The notes beneath the pieces were generated by a model. The model ran no database searches, was not told the origin of the DNA, and saw only the letters and a program-made list of their open reading frames with translations. Below are positions 1 through 5,783 of a stretch of 5,807 nt of DNA, one piece after another. The translations under genes and the position numbers were made by a program. The stretch spans positions 1 to 5,807 of the forward strand of contig JANYKP010000212.1 in NCBI GenBank assembly GCA_025358195.1, written 5' to 3'. Source of the DNA: Cyclobacteriaceae bacterium (GTDB lineage: Bacteria; Bacteroidota; Bacteroidia; Cytophagales; Cyclobacteriaceae). Numbering within the stretch: position 1 is the stretch's first letter; every line of letters begins with the position of its first letter.

Positions 1-604
1 ACAGGTACCCTTCTCTTCCTCCCCAAAAGACATAATTAAAACCACCTAACTCAACCGTGGCATCAATTGCATTCTTGACCTGGGTCGCTGCATGACAAAC
101 CACGTTAAAATCGGGATTCGTGGCCGCTCCATTCATATACCGGGGGTTTGAAAATAAATTAGCCGTTCCCCACAACAGCCTGACGCCGGATGCCTTCTGC
201 TTTTGCTTGGCATAGGCGACAATCGTTTCAAGGCGTTTCTCCGATTGTGCCAACGTCGGAGCCTCATCAACAATGTCGTAATCATGAAAGCAATAAAATG
301 GCGCTCCGATTTTGGTTATGAATTCAAATGCGGCATCCATTTTATCCTTGGCGCGTTGTGTTGGGTCTGAGCTTGTTAGCCAGGGAAAATTTTTGGTAGG
401 TAATCCAAATGGATCACCTCCTGTGCCGCAGAACGAATGCCAATAGGCTATTGCAAAACGCAAGTGCTCCTCCATGGTCTTCTTTCCAACCTTTCGTTTG
501 GCATCGTAATATTTAAATGACAACGGATTATCCGATGTCTTTCCTTCATAAGAAATGGCAGTAATGCCTTTGAAAAATTCCTTGTTACCCACCGTAATTT
601 TCAT
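1..604 (-). CDS. xylA: Xylose isomerase, N-terminal part (cut by window edge)
   Basis: Cytoplasmic, divalent-metal-dependent isomerase that interconverts D-xylose and D-xylulose, the first step of the isomerase pathway. Translating the minus strand from the ATG at 604-602 gives 201 uninterrupted codons to the window edge; a full protein of the family has about 440 residues, so a little under half is present. Clear family landmarks are FHDYD at residues 106-110 (His107 is the expected catalytic histidine), LLWGTAN at 143-149, NPRY at 153-156, and VFWGGREGY at 192-200. The extended N-terminus (ISYEG at 17-21, then FAIAYWHSF at 50-58) is that of the longer class II enzymes found in E. coli and Bacteroidota. 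The start overlaps the xylB stop by four bases (ATGA) and has no Shine-Dalgarno sequence, so translation is probably coupled to xylB. Identification is secure; the metal-binding C-terminal half lies outside the window. Confidence 0.97.
   Translation of the reverse strand, partial: MKITVGNKEFFKGITAISYEGKTSDNPLSFKYYDAKRKVGKKTMEEHLRFAIAYWHSFCGTGGDPFGLPTKNFPWLTSSDPTQRAKDKMDAAFEFITKIGAPFYCFHDYDIVDEAPTLAQSEKRLETIVAYAKQKQKASGVRLLWGTANLFSNPRYMNGAATNPDFNVVCHAATQVKNAIDATVELGGFNYVFWGGREGYL
601..604 (-). other. ATGA stop/start overlap joining xylB to xylA
   Basis: On the minus strand the four bases read ATGA: TGA ends xylB and ATG starts xylA. The upstream stretch is AT-rich with no Shine-Dalgarno match. 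Such overlaps usually mean one mRNA and re-initiation by the ribosome that has just finished the upstream gene. The overlap is seen directly; the coupling is inferred. Confidence 0.85.
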
Positions 605-2103
605 AAATGATTATTTAATACAAGTTTCCATCGGGCGTAAGCATTTTGATAGCTCTCTGAAAGCAAAGGATCTGGTTGCCTGGATTCGATCAGGTGCAAA
701 CCCACAAAGGCTTCCGTGAATGAATTGTAAACCCCAGCGCCTATTCCAGCTCCAAGTGCGGCTCCTTTCGCACCATGGGTGTCATATAATTTCAGATCAG
801 CTCCCATGGTGTTGACAAACGCTTCCCTAAATACAGGGCTTAGGAACATGTTTGCATAGCCTGCTTTGATAACATCTGTTTTCAGGCCCATCTCCTGTAA
901 GATCTCAAAGCCATACTTCATTGAAAAGACAATTCCCTCTTGAGCGGCCCGAAAGATATGGGATTGGGTGTGGTGATTAAAGTCCAGACCATGAACGGAG
1001 GCCTGAACGGATTTATTTCCAAGAATTCGCTCCGCGCCATTTCCAAAAGGGAGGAAACTTATTCCAGCTGAACCAGCAGGAGATTGCCGGGCAAGTTCGT
1101 TGATTTCTTCATAGGTGTAGGATGTCCCCATCCCCTTCATATTCTTTTTAAGCCAGCTGTTGAGTATCCCCGTTCCGTTTACACACAGCAAAACGCCATT
1201 TCGCTTTTTATGCAGTTCGTTGTTTACGTGAATGAAGGTATTGACGCGTGAATGAATATCAAAGGCATTTTGATCGGTAACGCTGTAGATTACACCGGAA
1301 GTTCCGGCAGTAGCGGCCGTCTCTCCCGGGTTGAGCACATTTAAAGAAAAGGCATTGTTGGGTTGATCCCCAGCACGGTAGGCTACCGTCGTATCCTTTT
1401 TTAGACCTAGTAGATTCGCAGCAAGGTCAGTTAAACTTCCCTGTTTAGAAAAAACAGGGACAACTTTTGGCAGCAGATTTTCATTGATTTCAAAGTTAGT
1501 CAGGAGATCCAAGGCTATTCCGTTTTCTTTAAAATCCCAAAAGATCCCTTCAGACAACCCGGTGTCAGTCGTGACTATTTCCCCCGTGAGCTTCAACGCG
1601 ATGTAATCACCGGGGAGCATGATTTTGTGAATCTGATTATACAACGCAGGCTCACGCTCTTTCACCCAGCAAAGTTTGGCCGCGGTAAAATTACCCGGAG
1701 AATTCAAATAATGGTTCAAGCAGAAATTTTCTCCAAGACTTTTGAAAGCTCGCTCGCCCGTTTCTACGGCACGGCTATCGCACCATATGATGGCAGGACG
1801 CAACGGTCGATGATCTTTTCCAACCACAACAAGCCCGTGCATTTGGTAGGAAATTCCAATTGTTAAAATATGAGAGGCGGGAGTAGCTGCTTTCTCCAGG
1901 CAAGATCGAACACTCTTAACAACATGCTCCCACCACATCTCAGGGTCTTGTTCAGCCCAGCCCGGTTGCTGCGAGAACATTGGCATTTCATCCTGTGGAG
2001 ATTGTGATGATGCGATCGTTTTGCCAGAACCAACGTCCACCAAGGTCGCTTTAACAGATGAACTGCCAACATCAATTCCCAACAAATAGCCTTCTGATTT
2101 CAT
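601..2103 (-). CDS. xylB: Xylulokinase (FGGY family)
   Basis: ATP-dependent cytoplasmic kinase converting D-xylulose to D-xylulose 5-phosphate. From the ATG at 2103 the protein is 500 residues, normal for the family. Visible motifs, numbered from that start: GIDVGSSSVK at 9-18 (N-terminal ATP/phosphate loop of the actin-like fold), YQMHG at 86-90 (substrate-binding loop), PAIIWCDSR at 103-111, AGDQPNNA at 244-251 with Asp246 as the expected catalytic base, AGTSGVIY at 266-273 (second phosphate loop), and the glycine-rich GAKGAALGAGIGAG at 444-457 near the C-terminus (adenosine site). An in-frame TTG at 2121 would add six residues, but the ATG puts the beta strand of the phosphate loop at the usual distance from the N-terminus and is preferred. 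It is the first gene of a xylB-xylA unit, divergent from the MFS permease. Xylulokinase rather than another FGGY sugar kinase is supported by the motifs and by xylA next to it. Confidence 0.95.
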   Translation of the reverse strand: MKSEGYLLGIDVGSSSVKATLVDVGSGKTIASSQSPQDEMPMFSQQPGWAEQDPEMWWEHVVKSVRSCLEKAATPASHILTIGISYQMHGLVVVGKDHRPLRPAIIWCDSRAVETGERAFKSLGENFCLNHYLNSPGNFTAAKLCWVKEREPALYNQIHKIMLPGDYIALKLTGEIVTTDTGLSEGIFWDFKENGIALDLLTNFEINENLLPKVVPVFSKQGSLTDLAANLLGLKKDTTVAYRAGDQPNNAFSLNVLNPGETAATAGTSGVIYSVTDQNAFDIHSRVNTFIHVNNELHKKRNGVLLCVNGTGILNSWLKKNMKGMGTSYTYEEINELARQSPAGSAGISFLPFGNGAERILGNKSVQASVHGLDFNHHTQSHIFRAAQEGIVFSMKYGFEILQEMGLKTDVIKAGYANMFLSPVFREAFVNTMGADLKLYDTHGAKGAALGAGIGAGVYNSFTEAFVGLHLIESRQPDPLLSESYQNAYARWKLVLNNHL

Positions 2104-2165
2104 TGACGGGTAAGATAGCAATAAGCACTATTTCAACCCAATAGATGCCGTCCTTAATTCATCCC

Positions 2166-2198
2166 TTGCATAAACGAAAATAAACTAGGATATTTTAC
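2166..2198 (+). promoter_or_regulatory. Weak candidate promoter for the MFS permease
   Basis: TTG (2166-2168) is followed after 22 bases by TATTTTAC (2191-2198), which matches TAnnTTTG at all but its last two positions. Transcription would start shortly before the ATG at 2218, leaving a very short leader. It overlaps the opposite-strand candidate for xylB, so the two genes may share control. No clean operator palindrome was found in the 114-base gap. Confidence 0.25.
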
Positions 2199-2202
2199 CA
2201 AA
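2175..2202 (-). promoter_or_regulatory. Weak candidate promoter for xylB-xylA
   Basis: Reading the minus strand, TTTG (2202-2199) is followed after 16 bases by TATTTTCG (2182-2175), one base away from the Bacteroidota -7 box TAnnTTTG. The spacing is shorter than the usual 19 or so, so this is a weak call. It would give a 5' leader of roughly 65 bases before the xylB ATG. Confidence 0.25.
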
Positions 2203-2217
2203 TTAAACTTAGACCCA

Positions 2218-3372
2218 ATGAATCAAAGCTTCAACTCTTCCCGACTATTCCTTGGCAGTTGCATGGCCCTGGTCGTAACGGCGATGACTTTTGCTATTCG
2301 CGCCAGACTCGAACTTGTTTTTCAGACAGATTTTCAGCTCAGTAGCGAGGACATTGGGTTTGCTTTTGCACCAGCTTTCTATGGTTTTACGATAGCGATG
2401 ATCATTGGCGGCCCGCTCGTTGATATTCTGGGCATGAAAAGGATTATATGGATTGCTTTTGTTTGTCACGCAATAGGCATTGTATTGACCATTACCGCCA
2501 CCGGTTTCTGGTCCTTGTTTGTAGGCGTGCTAGCCACCGGGCTCGGAAATGGTATGGTTGAAGCTGCCTGCAATCCACTTGTTACTTCTCTTTTTCCTAA
2601 CGAAAAGATTAAGATGCTGAACCGGTTTCACGTGTGGTTTCCCGGAGGGATCATGATCGGAAGCATCATTGCTTACCTGATGATCGATGTGGCCGGCCTC
2701 AACTGGCAAATGCTAGTGGCGGTCTTAGCCCTGCCGCTTGTTGTATATGGCTATCTCTTTTTTGGTCAGGAGTTACCAAAAACAGAAAGAGTAACCTTGG
2801 GAATTTCAACGGGCGACATGTGGAAGGCGGTCGGCTCTCCCCTTTTTATATTCATGGGCTTCTGTATGCTGCTGACAGCCTCCACCGAGCTGGGCACGAA
2901 CCAGAGAATTGATTCCCTTTTACAATCAACAGGTGTACCGGCCATTTTGGTGCTGGCGTTCATTAACGGTATCATGGCAGTAGGCAGGGGCTTTGCGGGA
3001 TCGGTCGTTCACAAACTCAGTTCTTCAGGGATGCTCTTGTTTTCTGCCATCTTCTCATTTTTGGGTTTAATCGCCATGAGCTATTCATCGGGAGCAATGA
3101 CATTCGTTGCCGCCGGTCTGTTCGCAATCGGTATTTGTTACTTTTGGCCGACCATGCTTGGATTCGTTTCAGAAAAAATTCCCGCCAGTGGAGCCCTGGG
3201 GCTTTCGGTCATGGGCGGCCTGGGAATGTTTTCCGTTTCCATTGTCCTTCCGGTGATGGGAAGATTCATGGATACATCTGCCACGGGGGCGGAAACATTG
3301 CGATACGTGGCGGTACTGCCGGTGATCTTAATTGTTGCTTTCTTGTTCTTATTTGCCAGGTATAGAAAATAG
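2218..3372 (+). CDS. MFS sugar permease, FucP-like; probable xylose importer
   Basis: Integral inner-membrane transporter of the major facilitator superfamily, 384 residues, with about 12 predicted hydrophobic helices (roughly 11-28, 46-66, 75-94, 98-118, 143-160, 163-183, 207-222, 241-258, 270-288, 294-312, 325-346, 363-380). The loop after helix 2 carries the MFS signature G-PLVD-ILG-MKR at 65-75. Helix 4 has the E-x-x-x-N-P pattern (Glu115, Asn119, Pro120) followed by LN at 134-135 and GG at 143-144, which resembles the fucose:H+ symporter (FHS) group, where the equivalent Glu takes part in proton coupling. The ATG at 2218 is the first usable start. It is transcribed divergently from xylB-xylA, 114 bases away, which makes D-xylose the likeliest substrate. 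That is inference from context; another monosaccharide is possible. It is not obviously a XylE-type symporter. Confidence 0.9.
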   Translation: MNQSFNSSRLFLGSCMALVVTAMTFAIRARLELVFQTDFQLSSEDIGFAFAPAFYGFTIAMIIGGPLVDILGMKRIIWIAFVCHAIGIVLTITATGFWSLFVGVLATGLGNGMVEAACNPLVTSLFPNEKIKMLNRFHVWFPGGIMIGSIIAYLMIDVAGLNWQMLVAVLALPLVVYGYLFFGQELPKTERVTLGISTGDMWKAVGSPLFIFMGFCMLLTASTELGTNQRIDSLLQSTGVPAILVLAFINGIMAVGRGFAGSVVHKLSSSGMLLFSAIFSFLGLIAMSYSSGAMTFVAAGLFAIGICYFWPTMLGFVSEKIPASGALGLSVMGGLGMFSVSIVLPVMGRFMDTSATGAETLRYVAVLPVILIVAFLFLFARYRK

Positions 3373-3385
3373 ATTTTTTTCTTCT

Positions 3386-3414
3386 GTGAGCATACACGTG
3401 GGGGCTCACCTTTT
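3386..3414 (+). terminator. Probable terminator of the MFS gene
   Basis: GTGAGC at 3386-3391 pairs perfectly with GCTCAC at 3404-3409 across a 12-base loop, and TTTT follows at 3411-3414. It begins 14 bases after the MFS stop codon, the expected place for an intrinsic terminator. The stem is only six pairs and the T tract is short, so strength is uncertain. Confidence 0.5.
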
Positions 3415-3428
3415 CTTCCTCAAGTCTC

Positions 3429-3476
3429 GCCCCGTTGGTGTTCGCGGAGGTGCATGCGCGTGGCGGCACCAACGCG
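3429..3476 (+). repeat. GC-rich palindromic unit A
   Basis: Arms CGTTGGTG (3433-3440) and CACCAACG (3467-3474) form a perfect 8-bp inverted repeat around a 26-base GC-rich interior. The unit resembles, in reverse orientation, the stretch at 3632-3680. It has the form of a REP-type extragenic palindrome; whether it recurs in the genome cannot be seen here. Confidence 0.6.
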
Positions 3477-3612
3477 CTTACACACTGTCAGTCGCAGGCA
3501 CCGGTCGGATCACACCAATAATCCATAGACTAGTTGCCTGATTACTTCTCACCCCTCGCAGTGCTTCAGAAAGTCCAATCTTTCTCATTACAAGTATAAA
3601 ACCGTAAAATGT

Positions 3613-3629
3613 GTACGACTATTTCGTAC
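3613..3629 (-). terminator. Small hairpin, possible terminator for the minus-strand gene
   Basis: GTACGA (3613-3618) and TCGTAC (3624-3629) are perfect 6-bp arms with a 5-base loop, about 90 bases beyond the stop of the esterase-propeller gene. On the minus strand the sequence after the stem is only moderately T-rich (TTTT at the fourth base and again further on), so a terminator role is possible but weakly supported. Confidence 0.25.
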
Positions 3630-3631
3630 GT

Positions 3632-3680
3632 GCGCGCATTGGGGTCGCCACCCACAATCCATCGCAAACACCAACCGGGG
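3632..3680 (-). repeat. GC-rich palindromic unit B, inverted and degenerate copy of unit A
   Basis: Reading the minus strand gives CCCCGGTTGGTGTTTGCG, which matches CCCCGTTGGTGTTCGCG at the start of unit A with one extra G and one C-to-T change. Both then run through TGGCG to a CCAA-bearing right arm and GCGC. Its own arms (TTGGGG at 3639-3644 against CACCAA at 3669-3674) pair at five of six positions. The right half is shorter and more decayed than in unit A. Confidence 0.5.
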
Positions 3681-3719
3681 ACAGCGGAATGGATGTGCTA
3701 GCTGGATATAAGATCTATG

Positions 3720-5477
3720 CTACAATTTAGGCGGGGCAGGTTTCAAGGGTTTATCAAAGGTATTTGCACCCCGAACCTTAACCTTGCGTCTGTAAACGTT
3801 GCTTCCCGCAGATACATACATAATATCAAAATTCTTCCCTCCAAAACAAATATTGGATGACATTCCGGCCGGTATTGGAATGATTGCATTTACTCTTCCT
3901 GTCTGATCCAGTACCTGGATTCCTATTCTACTGGTGACATAAATCCTTCCCATCACATCGCATTTCAGACCATCACTCCACGCATTGTCGTCATTCGATG
4001 CAACATGGAGGTATCCATAGCGCTGCTTTTGCGAAAGTGTTCCGTCGGGCTTTATCTGATAAACCCATACCCAATGTGTTGCAGACTCCGTAACATATAG
4101 CTGAGTTTGATCAGGTGACAAGGTTAGTCCATTTGCAAACTTCAATCCTTCGTCGATCACGGATTTCTGCCCTTTAGGTCGTATGAGATAAATTTTACTT
4201 GGTTTTTGTACGCCATCAGGAGAGGTAACGTAAATATTTCCATTCGCAGCGACAACGATATCATTTCCCGTTATGCTATCCGTATCGACGGTTTCCTTTC
4301 CATCCGCGTCATAACGCAAAATCTGTTTGCTACCTCCCGCGACTGTGTAACGCCTTCCATCAGGACCGAACGCAGTACCACTTGCATTCCTGGCATTTAC
4401 GTTCAGCTCAGTAAGTTTACCGTCAATGGTCACCTTATATGTTTTTGAGGTTGGTATATCCTGATAGAACACTTCTCCCTCTTTATTGGAAGCCGTACCC
4501 TCTGTGAATTTGTAGTCCTTACCCACCAATTGCCACCCTTCTTCCGGAATCAATATGTCGTTGAGAAATGGGTTGCTGCCGGTGCCCTTTTTTACGGGTG
4601 CCGGCCAATCCTTCCAGAGCCAGCGCATGGCCTGAGGAAAGATTGCTGTACCATGCTTGCCGTTGTGTTGGCCTTCACCCCATACGTGAGTAACCTCATA
4701 ACCGCTGAACACAAGCGCCCGCTCCATCAGTTCATTGGCTTTCCACCAATCGCCTGCGTAAATATTCAAGTCATTGCTTCCATCTTGTAAAAAGATCTTC
4801 AGCGGCTTCGGTTCATATTTTCTTACCAGTGTCGGGTACTCATCGGCTCCTCTTAAACCAACATATGTGCCTATAGAAGAAAAGACTCGAGAGAACGCGT
4901 CTGGTCTCTCCCATGCTGCAGTGAAAGCGCACACTGCGCCACTGCTGGAACCGCCAATAGCCCTGTCAGTACCACTTTGTGAAAGTCGTATTGCGCGACT
5001 GTCGCCAGTTTGATGCTTCTCGACTTCCGGTAGAATTTCTTCGAGTAAGAACCTTGCATAGGTGTCGCCCATGCCATCATATTCAACGCTTCTGTTAAAT
5101 CTGTCAAGGGCTATGTTCCCGTCTTTTGCTTTGACCACGCCGGGAGTTACGAAGACGCCAACAGTTACCGGCATCTGCCTGGCCGCAATCAGGTTGTCGA
5201 ACACTACCGGGGCATTCCATTGAATTCCATCCTGATTTACATAAACACATGCTGGTTTATCTGCTACATACTGCCTGGGGATATAAACACTGACCTCCCT
5301 GGTCGTGCCGGGGTAAATTTTGGAATTGTTAAAAGTAAACCTCAGCACTTCACCTTTAGGAACATTTGGTTGTTCAACAGAGGCTGGGTCAACGGGGTAT
5401 GTCTCTTCGGCCTGGCCATGTGCATGGATGGAAGCGAATAACAAAAGGAGGGACAATAACTTTTTCATATTTTTCAT
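3720..5477 (-). CDS. Secreted esterase fused to SMP-30/gluconolactonase-like propeller
   Basis: Exported two-domain hydrolase, 585 residues from the ATG at 5477. Residues 1-21 are a signal peptide (basic start, LLSLLLLF core, AHG before the likely cut at G21/Q22). Residues of about 40-300 are an alpha/beta hydrolase of the esterase D/Fes/feruloyl-esterase type: nucleophile Ser178 in GSSSG, acid Asp236 (GSND; Asp232 is an alternative), and His275 or His271 in QHNGKH. Residues of about 310-575 are an SMP-30/gluconolactonase/LRE six-bladed propeller with the expected metal and substrate ligands Glu326 (TEG), Asn405 (GND), Asn449 (ANGLTLSP) and Asp502 (SDG). Both active sites therefore look intact. 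An in-frame TTG at 5492 and an ATG at 5468 are alternative starts; 5477 gives a standard signal peptide. It is monocistronic in this window and convergent to the MFS gene. The substrate is unknown; ester- or lactone-bearing plant polysaccharide fragments are a reasonable guess from the xylose genes nearby. Confidence 0.88.
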   Translation of the reverse strand: MKNMKKLLSLLLLFASIHAHGQAEETYPVDPASVEQPNVPKGEVLRFTFNNSKIYPGTTREVSVYIPRQYVADKPACVYVNQDGIQWNAPVVFDNLIAARQMPVTVGVFVTPGVVKAKDGNIALDRFNRSVEYDGMGDTYARFLLEEILPEVEKHQTGDSRAIRLSQSGTDRAIGGSSSGAVCAFTAAWERPDAFSRVFSSIGTYVGLRGADEYPTLVRKYEPKPLKIFLQDGSNDLNIYAGDWWKANELMERALVFSGYEVTHVWGEGQHNGKHGTAIFPQAMRWLWKDWPAPVKKGTGSNPFLNDILIPEEGWQLVGKDYKFTEGTASNKEGEVFYQDIPTSKTYKVTIDGKLTELNVNARNASGTAFGPDGRRYTVAGGSKQILRYDADGKETVDTDSITGNDIVVAANGNIYVTSPDGVQKPSKIYLIRPKGQKSVIDEGLKFANGLTLSPDQTQLYVTESATHWVWVYQIKPDGTLSQKQRYGYLHVASNDDNAWSDGLKCDVMGRIYVTSRIGIQVLDQTGRVNAIIPIPAGMSSNICFGGKNFDIMYVSAGSNVYRRKVKVRGANTFDKPLKPAPPKL

Positions 5478-5523
5478 TTGACTAATAGACAATGCAAACT
5501 GGTGAGGGTTGCATTCGCAATTT

Positions 5524-5550
5524 CTTGAATCTTAAAAAAGATGATTCAAG
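5524..5550 (-). promoter_or_regulatory. Perfect 8-bp dyad in the leader of the esterase-propeller gene
   Basis: CTTGAATC (5524-5531) and GATTCAAG (5543-5550) are perfect inverted arms separated by 11 AT-rich bases, 46 bases before the ATG. It could be a repressor operator or, in RNA, a leader hairpin. An alternative pairing of ATCTT (5529-5533) with AAGAT (5538-5542) exists inside it. The dyad is certain; its role is not. Confidence 0.45.
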
Positions 5551-5568
5551 TGTAAGAATTAACCAAAA

Positions 5569-5605
5569 TTTGCCTAAATTTCGATTAATGGGATTATTAA
5601 ATTTG
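5569..5605 (+). promoter_or_regulatory. Candidate promoter of the TerB-like remnant
   Basis: TAAATTTG at 5598-5605 is an exact TAnnTTTG box, 18 bases before the ATG at 5624. The nearest TTTG upstream (5569-5572) is 25 bases away, longer than usual. It may be a relic of the promoter of the gene now broken. Confidence 0.3.
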
Positions 5606-5612
5606 TGCAAAT
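5601..5612. promoter_or_regulatory. Palindrome ATTTGTGCAAAT at a divergent promoter overlap
   Basis: ATTTG and CAAAT are perfect 5-bp arms around TG. The TTTG on each strand is also the end of a promoter-like -7 box, one pointing each way. A bound regulator here would touch both promoters, but the symmetry may simply come from two back-to-back TTTG boxes. Confidence 0.3.
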
Positions 5613-5640
5613 ATTAAATCTATATGGTAAAAGATCAATT
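5608..5640 (-). promoter_or_regulatory. Candidate promoter of the esterase-propeller gene
   Basis: On the minus strand ATTG (5639-5636) is followed after 19 bases by TAATATTTG (5616-5608). This is close to the Bacteroidota pattern TTTG-N19-TAnnTTTG, with one extra base in the downstream box. It would give a leader of about 120 bases that includes the dyad at 5524-5550. Confidence 0.4.
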
Positions 5641-5737
5641 AAATGTGCTTATAAATTTGGCAACCAGCGATCGGGCTGTTGCTGAGAAGGAGGCCAAAGT
5701 GAATTCCCATGCCTTTAGGAGTGCATTGTCGGCTTGA
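5624..5737 (+). pseudogene. N-terminal remnant of a TerB-like protein
   Basis: An ATG-started frame of 37 codons. The first 26 residues (MVKDQLNVLINLATSDRAVA, then EKEAKV) look like the first two helices of the TerB/tellurite-resistance-like fold of Bacteroidota, where a helix ends in an acidic D-x-x-V-x-x-x-E pattern (here Asp16, Val19, Glu23). After Val26 the frame turns into unrelated sequence and stops at 5737; neither other plus frame resumes the family pattern. Intact relatives are roughly 130-150 residues, so this is a truncated 5' end. The point of change coincides with a GAATTC at 5700-5705. The family call is from memory of the motif. A genuinely tiny gene, or chance, is possible. 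Confidence 0.42.
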
Positions 5738-5752
5738 GATTTAAATACAGTT

Positions 5753-5783
5753 TTTGCCAATTCGAATAAATTTAAGAAATTTG
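5753..5783 (+). promoter_or_regulatory. Candidate promoter reading out of the right edge
   Basis: TTTG (5753-5756), exactly 19 bases, then GAAATTTG (5776-5783): only the first base of the -7 box differs from the Bacteroidota consensus TAnnTTTG. No start codon follows convincingly within the last 24 bases, so any gene it serves lies beyond the window. Confidence 0.4.

Larger units (their letters stand above)
3373..3719. other. Gene-free convergent gap with palindromes
   Basis: These 347 bases lie between the 3' ends of the MFS gene and the esterase-propeller gene. I see no credible gene; short open frames here on both strands have no start context or recognisable protein. The gap is locally richer in G and C than the gene starts nearby and contains a terminator-like hairpin at its left end, two related palindromic units in opposite orientation, and a small perfect hairpin between them. 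Confidence 0.7.

Noticed and set aside
1627..2075. Open frames of 70-80 codons on both strands inside xylB.
   Set aside because: They lie entirely within a well-identified gene in other frames and carry no independent signal.
2104..2121. Upstream TTG start for xylB adding six residues.
   Set aside because: The ATG at 2103 is a better start codon and gives the normal distance to the first phosphate-binding motif.
3495..3540. CAGGCA (3495-3500) and TGCCTG (3535-3540) as a possible stem.
   Set aside because: Only six pairs with a 34-base loop; expected by chance in this much sequence.
3266..3541. Open frames of about 70 codons on both strands across the MFS 3' end and the palindromic region.
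   Set aside because: They overlap the end of a certain gene or run through hairpins, have no start context, and their proteins resemble nothing known.
5478..5492. Upstream TTG start for the esterase-propeller gene.
   Set aside because: The ATG at 5477 gives a typical signal peptide without extra polar residues in front.
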